DNA of 64,000 bases from CAIYZT01 sp947461435 (GTDB lineage Bacteria > Pseudomonadota > Alphaproteobacteria > Rhodobacterales > Rhodobacteraceae), in NCBI GenBank assembly GCA_965284435.1, contig OZ260083.1, positions 3,534,001 to 3,598,000 of the forward strand, written 5' to 3'. The notes under the pieces were generated by a model. That model was not told where the DNA came from, made no database searches, and saw nothing but the letters and a program-made list of their open reading frames with translations. The stretch's first letter is position 1, and each line of letters opens with the position of its first letter. Made by a program: the position numbers and the translations under genes. Positions 1-8,321 of the stretch are shown here, piece after piece.

Positions 1-312
1 GAGATTGACCTGACCGACAGCGGGCTGCGGGTGTCGCGGCCGGGCAAGTTCACCAAGATGGTGGAGGCGGTGGAGCATGTCACCTTCTCGGGCGCGCGGG
101 CGCGGGCCACGGGGCAAGAGGTGATCTATATCACCGAACGCTGCGTGATGCGCCTGACCGACCGCGGGTTGATGGCCAGCGAGATCATGCCGGGGATCGA
201 CCCGCAGCGGGACATCGTGGCGGCTTCGGGCGGGCGGGTGCAGATTGACGGCAATGCCATCACGTTGCCGCTGTCGCTTTTGGGGCGCGGCCCGATGGGT
301 TGGCGCCCATGA
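1..312 (+). CDS. CoA-transferase, C-terminal end (partial)
   Basis: Only the last 103 codons are in the window; the reading frame is open from base 1. The visible part has the C-terminal signature of the acetate/propionate or 3-ketoacid CoA-transferase family: a VEHVTFSG stretch, then an ITERCVM segment and EIMPGIDPQRDI close to the end. Enzymes of this family move CoA between carboxylic acids through a glutamyl-CoA intermediate; the catalytic Glu would lie upstream, outside the window. The stop overlaps the start of the enoyl-CoA hydratase (ATGA), so the two are probably co-translated and feed an acyl-CoA into the next step. The exact acid is unknown. Confidence 0.75.
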   Translation, partial: EIDLTDSGLRVSRPGKFTKMVEAVEHVTFSGARARATGQEVIYITERCVMRLTDRGLMASEIMPGIDPQRDIVAASGGRVQIDGNAITLPLSLLGRGPMGWRP

Positions 313-1073
313 GCGCGGTTCATCTGATCTGGCATGGGGCGATTGCCGAACTGCGGCTGGACAATCCGGCAAAACTGAACGCCTTTACACTAGAGATGCT
401 GGCCCATCTTGAGGCGCATTGCACCGCGCTGGCCCAAGGGCAGGCCCGTGCGGTGGTGATCACCGCCGAGGGGGAGCGGGCGTTTTGCACGGGGGCGGAT
501 ATCAACGCCTGGGGCGATCTGGGCGCGGCGGAGTTTGCGCGCGGCTGGGTGCGCGGCGGGCACGGGATTTTCGACCGGCTGGCGCGCTTGCCGATGCCCA
601 CCATCGCGGCGCTGTCGGGGCATGCGTTTGGCGGGGGGCTGGAACTTGCGGCGGCCTGTGATGTGCGGGTGATGGCGCCGGGGGCGACGATCGCCCTGCC
701 CGAGGCGGGGGTGGGAATTGTGCCGGGATGGTCGGGCACACAGCGGCTGGCGCGGCTGATCCCCGAACCGGTGCTGCGGGAAATGGCGCTGCTGGGGCGG
801 CGGATCGGGGCCGAGCGGGCCCATCAGATGGGCTTTGTCGCCGAGGTCGCGGCCGATGCGCGCGGGGCGGCGATGCAGATGGCCGAGGCGGTGCTGGCCA
901 GCAGCCCGCGCGCCACCGAGGTGGCCAAATACATGATCAACGCGGCGGTCGGCGAAGACCGGGGCGCCATGATCGAGGCGCTGGGATCGGGGATGATCGC
1001 CGCGACGGCCGACAAGGCGGAGGGCGTTGCCGCCTTTCGCGCGAAACGCAAACCAACCTTTCCGGGGGCCTGA
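309..1073 (+). CDS. enoyl-CoA hydratase/isomerase family protein
   Basis: This is a crotonase-fold protein of 254 residues, the usual length for a cytosolic enoyl-CoA hydratase. The oxyanion-hole segment AFCTGADINAW is near residue 62. GHAFGGGLELAAACD and the following PEAGVGIVPGWSGTQRL carry the two glutamates used as acid/base in hydratases. Start: a TTG lies 9 bases upstream, but the ATG at 309 overlaps the preceding stop (ATGA) and begins right at the conserved N-terminus, so it is preferred. It follows a CoA-transferase and precedes an aldehyde dehydrogenase, which suggests beta-oxidation-like breakdown of a short or branched acid. The substrate cannot be read from the sequence. Confidence 0.85.
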   Translation: MSAVHLIWHGAIAELRLDNPAKLNAFTLEMLAHLEAHCTALAQGQARAVVITAEGERAFCTGADINAWGDLGAAEFARGWVRGGHGIFDRLARLPMPTIAALSGHAFGGGLELAAACDVRVMAPGATIALPEAGVGIVPGWSGTQRLARLIPEPVLREMALLGRRIGAERAHQMGFVAEVAADARGAAMQMAEAVLASSPRATEVAKYMINAAVGEDRGAMIEALGSGMIAATADKAEGVAAFRAKRKPTFPGA

Positions 1074-1076
1074 GCC

Positions 1077-2597
1077 ATGCAGGATATGACCATCATCGCC
1101 GGCGGCGCCGCGATCAGCGACGCGCCGCATATCGGGCGGCACTGGATCGGCGGGGTCTGGGCGGACAGTGCGGATGGGGCAACCTTTGACCGGGTGTCGC
1201 CCTCGCACGGGATTGTCGTCTCGCGCAATGCGCGGGGCGGCGCGGCCGAGACCGAGGCGGCCATTGCCGCCGCGCGGGCCGCCTTTGAGGCGGGTGCGTG
1301 GAGCCGGATTTCGGGCAAGGCGCGGGCGGCGGTTCTGCTGCGCGTTGCCGATCTGATCGAAGCCAATGCCGAGCCGATGGCGCGGATCGAAACGCTGGAA
1401 TCGGGCAAGCCGATCGCGCAGGCGCGCGGCGAGGTTTCGGGCGCGGCGGATTTGTGGCGCTATGCGGCCAGTCTGGCGCGCAGCCTGCACGGCGACAGCC
1501 ACAACACCTTGGGTCCCGATATGCTGGGCGTGGTTCTGAAAGAGCCGGTCGGGGTTGTTGGGGTGATCACGCCGTGGAACTTTCCGTTCTGGATTTTGAG
1601 CCAGAAGTTGCCCTTTGCGCTAGCGGCGGGATGCACCTGCGTGATCAAGCCGTCAGAGATGACCCCTTCGACCACGGGCATGCTGTGCGATCTGCTGGCG
1701 CAGGCCGGTCTGCCGGCGGGCGTGGTCAACGTGGTTCTGGGCTTTGGGGAGCCGGTGGGTGCCTTGATTGCGCGGCATCCGCAGGTGGATATGGTGACCT
1801 TTACCGGATCCACGGCCGTGGGCCGATCGATTGCGGCGGCGGCCAGCGGGACCTTGAAGAAGGTCGCACTGGAACTGGGGGGCAAGAACCCGCAGGTGAT
1901 CTTTGCCGATGCCGATCTGGCCAGCGCGGCCGATGCTGTGACCTTTGGGGTCTATTTCAACCAAGGGGAATGTTGCAATTCGGGCAGCCGGATCATTGTG
2001 GAGGAATCGGTGGCGGCCGATCTGGTGGCGCGGGTTGTGGCGCTGTCGCGCAAGGTGGCGTTCGGCGATCCGTTGAACGAGACGACACAGGTGGGGGCCA
2101 TCATCTCGGCCGCGCATCAGGCCAAGATTGACGGCTATGTACAGGCCGCCGTGCAGGCGGGGGCCGTTGTGGAACTGGGCGGCGGCGAGATGCAGGTGCC
2201 GGGATTGCCGGGCAAATTCTATCAGCCCACCGTGGTGTCGGGCGTGACAGCCGACATGGCGATTGCGCGGGACGAGGTGTTTGGCCCCGTGCTGTCGGTG
2301 CTGACCTTCCGCACGCTGGAGGAGGCGATCACGCTGGCCAATGACGCCAGCTATGGGCTGAGCGCGGGGGTGTGGAGCGAGAATGTGCATACCTGTCTGG
2401 AATTTGCGCGCCGGGTGCAGGCGGGCACGATCTGGACCAACACCTGGATGGATGGGTTCCCGGAAATGACCTTTGGCGGGATGAAGCAAAGCGGGCTGGG
2501 CCGCGAGATCGGGCCCTATGGTCTGGACGAGTTTGTGGAGATCAAGACTGTGGCGATGCGGATTGGGCGCACGCGTGCCAATTGGGTGCGCCCATGA
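1077..2597 (+). CDS. NAD(P)-dependent aldehyde dehydrogenase
   Basis: The 506-residue protein has the full aldehyde dehydrogenase superfamily layout: the PWNFPFWILSQK cofactor region (about residue 165), FTGSTAVGR, the general-base segment LELGGKNPQ, and the catalytic cysteine at residue 300 in QGECCNSGSR. The family oxidises aldehydes to carboxylic acids with NAD(P)+; sequence style is closest to the betaine/gamma-aminobutyraldehyde type, but specificity is not certain. It starts three bases after the hydratase stop. The two GMC alcohol oxidoreductases downstream could supply its aldehyde, giving an alcohol-aldehyde-acid-CoA sequence. A second, in-frame ATG lies nine bases in and could also serve as start. 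Confidence 0.88.
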   Translation: MQDMTIIAGGAAISDAPHIGRHWIGGVWADSADGATFDRVSPSHGIVVSRNARGGAAETEAAIAAARAAFEAGAWSRISGKARAAVLLRVADLIEANAEPMARIETLESGKPIAQARGEVSGAADLWRYAASLARSLHGDSHNTLGPDMLGVVLKEPVGVVGVITPWNFPFWILSQKLPFALAAGCTCVIKPSEMTPSTTGMLCDLLAQAGLPAGVVNVVLGFGEPVGALIARHPQVDMVTFTGSTAVGRSIAAAASGTLKKVALELGGKNPQVIFADADLASAADAVTFGVYFNQGECCNSGSRIIVEESVAADLVARVVALSRKVAFGDPLNETTQVGAIISAAHQAKIDGYVQAAVQAGAVVELGGGEMQVPGLPGKFYQPTVVSGVTADMAIARDEVFGPVLSVLTFRTLEEAITLANDASYGLSAGVWSENVHTCLEFARRVQAGTIWTNTWMDGFPEMTFGGMKQSGLGREIGPYGLDEFVEIKTVAMRIGRTRANWVRP

Positions 2598-2682
2598 TCC
2601 GCGCCGCCGGGGCCTTCTGCGCCGGGCGGTCACGCCTGCGCGGGGGCAATGACGCCCACTGGCCCAGATAAGAGGACCCAAG

Positions 2683-4185
2683 GTGCAGCCGGATATCCTT
2701 ATCATCGGGTCAGGCATGGGCGGGGCCACGCTGGCCGCCGCCTTGGCCCCGACGGGCCGCAAGATCGTGATCCTTGAGCGCGGAGAGCGGTTGGAGCACA
2801 GCGCCGAAGCGCGCGATGATGCCGCGATCTTTGGGCGCGGGCATTTCCGGCCGGACGAGATGTGGCTGGATGGGACGGGCACACCGTTCAATCCGGGAAA
2901 CTACTATCACCCCGGGGGAAATTCGAAGTTTTACGGCGCGGTCTTGATGCGCTACCGGGCCGAGGATTTTGGCCCCTTGCGCCATTTGGGCGGCACCACG
3001 CCGGGTTGGCCCTTTGGCTATGACACGCTGGAGCGGTTTTATCAGGCCGCAGAAGACCTGTATCAGGTGCGCGGTGTCTTGGGCGAAGACCCCTCGGAGC
3101 CGGCCCATTCGGGGCGTTACAACTTTCCGCCCGTGCCGGACGAGCCGGCGATAGCCGATCTGCGCGCGCGGCTTTTGGCCTGCGGTGCGCATCCTTCCTC
3201 TTTGCCGCTTGGCGTCGACATCGAGCGGTGGCTGGCGCATGGCCAAACACCTTGGGATGCCTTTCCCGACACCTGCGGCGGCAAGATGGATGCCGAAACC
3301 GTTGGCCTGACGCTGGCCTTGCAGCACCCCAATGTCAGCCTGATCACCGGGGCGAAGGTGGACCGTCTGATCGAGGTGGGCGGGCGGATCGCGGCGGTGG
3401 AATACACGCGCGGCGGGGCGGGGCAAAGAATATCGGCGCCGCTGGTGGTTTTGGCGGCGGGGGCTGTCAATTCGGCCGTATTGCTGCTGAAATCGGCCAA
3501 TGCCGATCATCCCAAGGGATTGGCCAATGGGTCAGATCAGGTGGGGCGCAATTTCATGAACCACAATCTGTCGGCGGTTCTGGCGCTGCATCCGCTGCGC
3601 AAGAATGGCGGGGTCTACCAAAAGACCTTGCAGCTGAACGATTGGTATCTGTCTGGCGGCCCCGGCAATCTGCCCTTGGGCAATGTGCAGCTTTTGGGCA
3701 AGATTTCGGGCACGATTCTGGCCTCGGACACGCCGATCCCCCGGCCGATTGCCCATTGGATCGCGGCGCGGTCGGTGGATGTGCTGGCCATGTCCGAAGA
3801 TCTGCCGAACCCGGAAAGCCGGGTGACGCTGAAGGGCGAGCAGATCGTGCTGGATTGGAAGCGGTCAAACTGGGAGGCGCATCTGGCGCTGGTGGCCAAG
3901 TTGAAGGCGCTGTTGCGCCGCGCGGGCTATCCGGTGGTGCTGTCGCGCGCCTTTGACCGGCGCACGCCCAGCCATCAATGCGGCACGGCGCGGATGGGGG
4001 AGGATCCGGCCACATCGGTGGTCGATGGGCGCGGGCGGGCGCATCAGGTGAAGAACCTGATTCTGTGCGATGCCTCGGTGCTGCCCACCTCGGCGGCGGT
4101 CAACCCGTCGCTGACCATTGCCGCGCTGGCCCTGCGCACGGCCGAGCATATTGCCGCCGCTGGCCCCGGCGCGGCCCCCCTGTGA
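2683..4185 (+). CDS. GMC-family FAD-dependent oxidoreductase (first of two)
   Basis: A GTG-started protein of 500 residues preceded by an AAGAGGACC ribosome-binding stretch. The N-terminus has the Rossmann FAD motif (GSGMGGATLAAAL, then an acidic ILERGE). The C-terminal GMC domain has SHQCGTARMG with the catalytic His, then LCDASVLPTSAAVNPSLT with the second catalytic residue (Asn). GMC enzymes oxidise primary alcohols or sugar hydroxyls; several use membrane quinones or cytochromes as acceptors. No signal peptide is seen, so a cytoplasmic or membrane-associated site is likely. An 85-base gap with no recognisable element separates it from the aldehyde dehydrogenase. Substrate unknown. Confidence 0.85.
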   Translation: MQPDILIIGSGMGGATLAAALAPTGRKIVILERGERLEHSAEARDDAAIFGRGHFRPDEMWLDGTGTPFNPGNYYHPGGNSKFYGAVLMRYRAEDFGPLRHLGGTTPGWPFGYDTLERFYQAAEDLYQVRGVLGEDPSEPAHSGRYNFPPVPDEPAIADLRARLLACGAHPSSLPLGVDIERWLAHGQTPWDAFPDTCGGKMDAETVGLTLALQHPNVSLITGAKVDRLIEVGGRIAAVEYTRGGAGQRISAPLVVLAAGAVNSAVLLLKSANADHPKGLANGSDQVGRNFMNHNLSAVLALHPLRKNGGVYQKTLQLNDWYLSGGPGNLPLGNVQLLGKISGTILASDTPIPRPIAHWIAARSVDVLAMSEDLPNPESRVTLKGEQIVLDWKRSNWEAHLALVAKLKALLRRAGYPVVLSRAFDRRTPSHQCGTARMGEDPATSVVDGRGRAHQVKNLILCDASVLPTSAAVNPSLTIAALALRTAEHIAAAGPGAAPL

Positions 4186-4203
4186 CACCCCAAAGGAGAC
4201 GCC

Positions 4204-5784
4204 ATGCAAGCGGGATATGATTTCATCATTGTGGGCGGCGGATCGGCAGGGGCGGTTTTGGCCGCGCGCCTGTCAGAGGATGCATCAAAAAGCGTGCTTT
4301 TGCTGGAGGCGGGGGGGCGCGATCTGCACCCCTTGTACCATCTTCCGGCCGGATTTGCGAAGATGACCAAGGGGATCGGATCCTGGGGCTGGCAGACGGT
4401 GCCGCAAAAACACATGCGCGACATGCAGATTCGGTTCACCCAAGCCAAGGTGATCGGCGGCGGGTCCAGCATCAATGCGCAGATCTATACGCGGGGCCAC
4501 GCGCTGGATTACGAAGAATGGCGGCAGATGGGCTGCACGGGATGGGGGTATAGCGATGTGCTGCCCTATTTCCGCAAGGCCGAGGACAACGACACTTGGA
4601 ACGACGCCTATCACGGTCAGGGCGGGCCCTTGGGCGTCAGCCAGCCGCGCGCGCCCCTGCCGATTTGCGAAGCCTATTTCAAGGCGGCGGCGCAGGTGGG
4701 CATACCGCGCAACATGGATATGACGGGGGCCGTGCAGGATGGTGTGGGCTATTATCAACTGACGCAAAAGAACTATCGCCGATCCTCGACCGCGACGGCC
4801 TATCTGCGGCCAGCCAAGGGGCGGGCCAACCTGACGGTGAAAACCGGGGCGCAGGTGATGCGGATCGTGGTGGAAAAGGGCCGCGCGGTGGGTGTGGAGT
4901 TGGCCGATGGCGTGGTGCGCGCCAGCAGCGAGGTGATCCTGTCTTGTGGGGCGATCGGCTCTCCTCGGGTGTTGCAACTGTCGGGGATCGGACCGGCGGC
5001 GCATTTGAACGCGGTCGGCGTGCCCGTTGTTCTGGATCATCCGGGTGTGGGGTCCAACCTTCAGGACCATCTGGATCTGTTCGTGATTGCAGAATGCACG
5101 GGGCCGCATACCTATGACCGGTTTGCCAAGCCGCATTTGTCAGCGCTGGCGGGGCTGCAATACATGCTGACGCGCCGGGGACCGGTGGCCAGCAGTCTGT
5201 TTGAAACCGGCGGCTTTTGGTATGCCGATCCCGATGCCCGTTCGCCCGATATTCAACTGCATCTGGGGCTGGGATCCGGGATCGAGGCGGGGGTTACCGC
5301 GATGCCGCAGGGGGGGGTCACGCTGAATTCCGCCTATCTGCGGCCCCGATCGCGCGGCACGGTGCGGCTGGCCTCGGCCGATCCCATGGCCGCGCCCTTG
5401 ATCGACCCGAACTATTGGGCCGATCCGCATGACCGCGAAATGTCGATCCGCGGGCTGAAATTGGCGCGGGAGATCATGGCGCAAGAGGCGCTGCGGCCCT
5501 ATGTTCTGGCCGAGCGTCTGCCCGGACCGGAGGTGCGCAGCGAGGAGGATTACATCGCCTATGCCTGCCGCCATTCCAAGACCGATCACCACCCGGCGGG
5601 CACCTGCCGAATGGGGGCCGATGCGGGCGCCGTGGTGGACCCGACGCTTCGGTTCAACGGGATCGACGGGTTGCGGGTTGTTGATGCGTCGGTCATGCCG
5701 CAGGTCGTCTCCAGCAACACCAATGCCGCCACGATCATGATTGCCGAAAAAGCCGCCGACCTGATTCACGCCAGCCATAGGTAA
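4204..5784 (+). CDS. GMC-family choline-dehydrogenase-like oxidoreductase (second of two)
   Basis: A 526-residue flavoprotein with a strong ribosome-binding site (AAAGGAGA) seven bases ahead of its ATG. It opens with FIIVGGGSAGAVLAARLSED, the FAD fold of the choline dehydrogenase subgroup, carries GGGSSINAQIYTRG (GMC signature 1) near residue 84, and ends with HHPAGTCRMG and VSSNTNAATIMIAEK, which hold the active-site His and Asn. Family members oxidise alcohols such as choline or polyethylene glycol. It is clearly divergent from the GMC gene just upstream (different subgroup and motif spacing), so the pair is not a recent duplication. The following Dabb gene begins four bases after its stop. 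Confidence 0.87.
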   Translation: MQAGYDFIIVGGGSAGAVLAARLSEDASKSVLLLEAGGRDLHPLYHLPAGFAKMTKGIGSWGWQTVPQKHMRDMQIRFTQAKVIGGGSSINAQIYTRGHALDYEEWRQMGCTGWGYSDVLPYFRKAEDNDTWNDAYHGQGGPLGVSQPRAPLPICEAYFKAAAQVGIPRNMDMTGAVQDGVGYYQLTQKNYRRSSTATAYLRPAKGRANLTVKTGAQVMRIVVEKGRAVGVELADGVVRASSEVILSCGAIGSPRVLQLSGIGPAAHLNAVGVPVVLDHPGVGSNLQDHLDLFVIAECTGPHTYDRFAKPHLSALAGLQYMLTRRGPVASSLFETGGFWYADPDARSPDIQLHLGLGSGIEAGVTAMPQGGVTLNSAYLRPRSRGTVRLASADPMAAPLIDPNYWADPHDREMSIRGLKLAREIMAQEALRPYVLAERLPGPEVRSEEDYIAYACRHSKTDHHPAGTCRMGADAGAVVDPTLRFNGIDGLRVVDASVMPQVVSSNTNAATIMIAEKAADLIHASHR

Positions 5785-5788
5785 CCCC

Positions 5789-6106
5789 ATGATCCGCCAT
5801 ATCGTTCTGATCCGCTTTCGCGCCGACATGACAGAAGCGGCCGTCGCCGCCATCTTTGACGATCTGCACCGCATCAAGCAGGTTCTGCCCGGTGTTTTGG
5901 CGATTACGGCCGGGCGCAGCGAAAGCCCCGAAGCCATTGAGCGCGGTTACATGCATGGCTTTGTGGCCGATTTTGCCGATTGGGCAACGCTGGCCGCCTA
6001 TCAGGCACATCCTGACCACAAACGCGTTGGGGCGGCGCTGGTGGCGGGGGCCGTGGGCGGGATCGAGGGGATCTTGGTGTTTGATCTTCCCGTATCCGAT
6101 GTCTGA
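5789..6106 (+). CDS. Dabb (stress-responsive alpha/beta barrel) domain protein
   Basis: A 105-residue single-domain protein that fits the Dabb ferredoxin-like fold: MIRHIVLIRFR at the start, a central helix (AAIFDDLHRIKQVLPGV) and YQAHPDHKRVG near the end, the usual family hallmarks. Members form dimers; some are of unknown function and some are cyclases or hydrolases on small aromatic or polyketide substrates. It lies four bases behind the choline-dehydrogenase-like gene without its own Shine-Dalgarno sequence, so translation is probably coupled. A role as accessory enzyme in the same alcohol pathway is inference only. Confidence 0.75.
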   Translation: MIRHIVLIRFRADMTEAAVAAIFDDLHRIKQVLPGVLAITAGRSESPEAIERGYMHGFVADFADWATLAAYQAHPDHKRVGAALVAGAVGGIEGILVFDLPVSDV

Positions 6107-6162
6107 GCCGGGGGCCGTTTCAGGGATCGCGCCCTGCAGCGCGGTGATTTAGGATAGGCTTT

Positions 6163-7422
6163 ATGAACCCAGCGGCGCTGTTGCATTCCTTGTTTGATCG
6201 GGCGGTTGAAGTGGCCGATCCGATGCGCAGCCTTGCGGCGCATCTGCCCCCCCGTCCGGCGGGGCGGGTGGTTGTGGTGGGGGCGGGCAAAGCCAGCGCG
6301 CGGATGGCCGAGGCGGTTGAAGCGGCCTGGGGGCCCTGCGAGGGATTGGTGATCACGCGCTATGGCTATGGTCGGGCCTGCCGGGGAATCGAGATTGCGC
6401 TGGCCGCCCATCCGGTGCCCGATGCGGCCGGGCAGGACGCCACCGAGCGGATGCTGGCCTTGCTGGAGGGCTGCGGGCCGCAGGATTTTGTGCTGGCCCT
6501 GATTTCGGGCGGGGCGTCGGCCTTGATGGTTGCCCCGACACGGGGTGTCAGTCTGGCGGAAAAGCAGGCCGTCAATGCCGCGCTTTTGGCCAGCGGCGCG
6601 CCGATTGACCGGATGAACACCCTGCGCAAGCACCTGAGCCGGGTGAAAGGCGGGCAATTGGCGGCGGCGGCTTTTCCGGCGCGGATGCTGGCGCTGATGA
6701 TTTCGGATGTGCCGGGGGATGATCCGGCCTTTATCGGATCGGGGCCAACGGTGGGCGAGACGAGCACCTTGGCCGACGCGCGGGCGGTGGTGCGCGACTG
6801 GGGGCTGGATCTGCCGCCGTCGGTCACCGCCGCGCTGATGCACGAGTCGGGCGTGGTGCGGCCGGGGGATCTGCGGCTGTCGCGGTGCGAAAACCGGATC
6901 TATGCCGCCCCGGCGCAGTCTTTGGCGGCGGCGGCCGATCTGGCGCGGAAGGCGGGATGTGAGGTGCGTCTTCTGGGCGACGCCCTTGAGGGAGAGGCGC
7001 GCGATGTGGCGGCGCAGCATGCCAAGCTGGCGCTGCGGATTCAGGCGGGGCTGGCACCGGGCGCGGCCCCGGTTGTGCTGCTGTCGGGCGGTGAGTTGAC
7101 GGTGACGCGGCGCGGCAACGGGATCGGCGGGCCCAATGCCGAATATGCGCTGGCGCTGGCCATGGGATTGGACGGCGCGCCGGGGATTCACGGTCTGGCC
7201 TGCGATACCGATGGGGTGGACGGCGCGGCCGAGGTGGCCGGCGCGATGGTGGATCCCGGCACGTTGCGCCGCGCGGCGCAGGCCGGGATTGACCCCGCCG
7301 CAAGCCTGTCGCGCAACGACGCCCACGGTTTTTTCGCGCAGGTGGGCGGGCAGATCATCACCGGGCCGACATTGACAAATGTGAATGATTTCAGGGCCAT
7401 GATCCTTGAACCCCGGGCGTGA
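6163..7422 (+). CDS. glycerate 2-kinase (MOFRL/DUF4147 family)
   Basis: The 419-residue protein matches the type-2 glycerate kinase family formerly annotated as TtuD or hydroxypyruvate reductase. The N-terminal part has VVVGAGKASARMAEA near residue 30 and ALISGGASALMVAP near residue 110; the C-terminal MOFRL part has LLSGGELTV and LACDTDGVDG. These enzymes phosphorylate D-glycerate to 2-phosphoglycerate with ATP, linking glyoxylate, tartronate or serine breakdown to glycolysis. It is last in the forward run and may drain a C3 or C2 product of the upstream oxidations, but that link is inferred from position. A 59-base gap then leads to the arsenate promoter. Confidence 0.85.
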   Translation: MNPAALLHSLFDRAVEVADPMRSLAAHLPPRPAGRVVVVGAGKASARMAEAVEAAWGPCEGLVITRYGYGRACRGIEIALAAHPVPDAAGQDATERMLALLEGCGPQDFVLALISGGASALMVAPTRGVSLAEKQAVNAALLASGAPIDRMNTLRKHLSRVKGGQLAAAAFPARMLALMISDVPGDDPAFIGSGPTVGETSTLADARAVVRDWGLDLPPSVTAALMHESGVVRPGDLRLSRCENRIYAAPAQSLAAAADLARKAGCEVRLLGDALEGEARDVAAQHAKLALRIQAGLAPGAAPVVLLSGGELTVTRRGNGIGGPNAEYALALAMGLDGAPGIHGLACDTDGVDGAAEVAGAMVDPGTLRRAAQAGIDPAASLSRNDAHGFFAQVGGQIITGPTLTNVNDFRAMILEPRA

Positions 7423-7446
7423 GGACGGCTGTTACAAAACCGTCAT

Positions 7447-7479
7447 TTGATCGGAAAAATTAATTCCAGTATTCTGGAA
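7447..7479 (+). promoter_or_regulatory. arsenate cassette promoter with embedded ArsR-type palindrome
   Basis: TTGATC at 7447-7452 and TATTCT at 7470-7475 are separated by 17 bases, a plausible sigma-70 promoter. A perfect inverted repeat TTCCAG-TATT-CTGGAA occupies 7464-7479, so the -10 element sits in its centre. The spacing would put the transcription start about at the ATG at 7482, giving a leaderless or nearly leaderless message; no normally spaced Shine-Dalgarno sequence is present. Repression by the N-terminal ArsR domain of the first gene is the natural inference. Confidence 0.6.
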
Positions 7480-7481
7480 GT

Positions 7482-8321
7482 ATGGAACAGTCCCTTGCCA
7501 TAGCGGCCTTTTCGACGCTGGGTCATCCCGGGCGGCTGGCCGTGTTTCGCCTGCTGATGCGCTTTGCGCCGCAGGCTGTGCGTCCCACCGAAATCGCACA
7601 GGCCCTGAACCTGAAGCCGAACACGCTGTCGCATCATCTGGGGGATCTGGCGGCGGTGGGGCTGATCCGCGCCGAGCGTCAGGGCCGATCCTTGCTGTAC
7701 AGCGTGGATCTGGCCGCAGCCGAAGGATTGGTGGGCTATCTGGTCATGGATTGCCTGCGCGCGCGGCCCGACATCTTACCCTTGACTGGTAGCGACATGG
7801 AGCGTGCCATGCCGCACCCCCCCTGTAACGTCTTGTTCCTGTGCTCGGGCAATTCTGCCCGGTCGATCTTTGCCGAAGCGATCCTGCGGCAGGCCGATCC
7901 GGTACACTTTACCGCCTATTCGGCGGGCACCGCGCCGGGCGCAGCGGTGAACCCTTTCGCGCTGGACCTGTTGGCGCGAAACGGGCTTTCGACGGAAGGT
8001 CTGCGGTCCAAATCGCAATCGGAGTTTCAGGGCGACGCAGCGCCGAAGATGGATTTCGTCTTTACGGTCTGTGACACGGCCGCCGCTGAAGACTGTGCGC
8101 CATGGGTCGGCCAGCCGATGACCGCGCATTGGGGCGTGGCCGATCCGGTGAAAGCCGGCGGGAGCGATGCCGAAAAGGCCTTGGCCTTTGCCGAGGCTTT
8201 TGCGCAGCTTTATCGGCGCATCCTGGCCTTTGCGGCGCTGCCCTTGGCGGATCTGACCAAAATCTCGTTGCAACACCGGCTTGATTCCATCGGGCGCGGC
8301 GATCTGGAAAAGGACATCTGA
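7482..8321 (+). CDS. ArsR repressor - arsenate reductase (LMW phosphatase type) fusion
   Basis: One 279-residue chain joins two usually separate proteins. Residues about 1-95 form an ArsR winged helix (FSTLGHPGRLAVFRLL, then PNTLSHHLGDLAAVGLI as recognition helix). Residues about 113-255 form a low-molecular-weight phosphatase fold with the CX5R loop at Cys121-Arg127 (LCSGNSARS) and a WGVADP acid loop, as in thioredoxin-type ArsC enzymes. The reductase half converts arsenate to arsenite, while the repressor half probably senses arsenic and controls the promoter it overlaps. The end overlaps the GAPDH start by one base (TGATG). The fusion is continuous with no frameshift. Which cysteines of the repressor half bind arsenite is not obvious, as that half has few. 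Confidence 0.87.
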   Translation: MEQSLAIAAFSTLGHPGRLAVFRLLMRFAPQAVRPTEIAQALNLKPNTLSHHLGDLAAVGLIRAERQGRSLLYSVDLAAAEGLVGYLVMDCLRARPDILPLTGSDMERAMPHPPCNVLFLCSGNSARSIFAEAILRQADPVHFTAYSAGTAPGAAVNPFALDLLARNGLSTEGLRSKSQSEFQGDAAPKMDFVFTVCDTAAAEDCAPWVGQPMTAHWGVADPVKAGGSDAEKALAFAEAFAQLYRRILAFAALPLADLTKISLQHRLDSIGRGDLEKDI

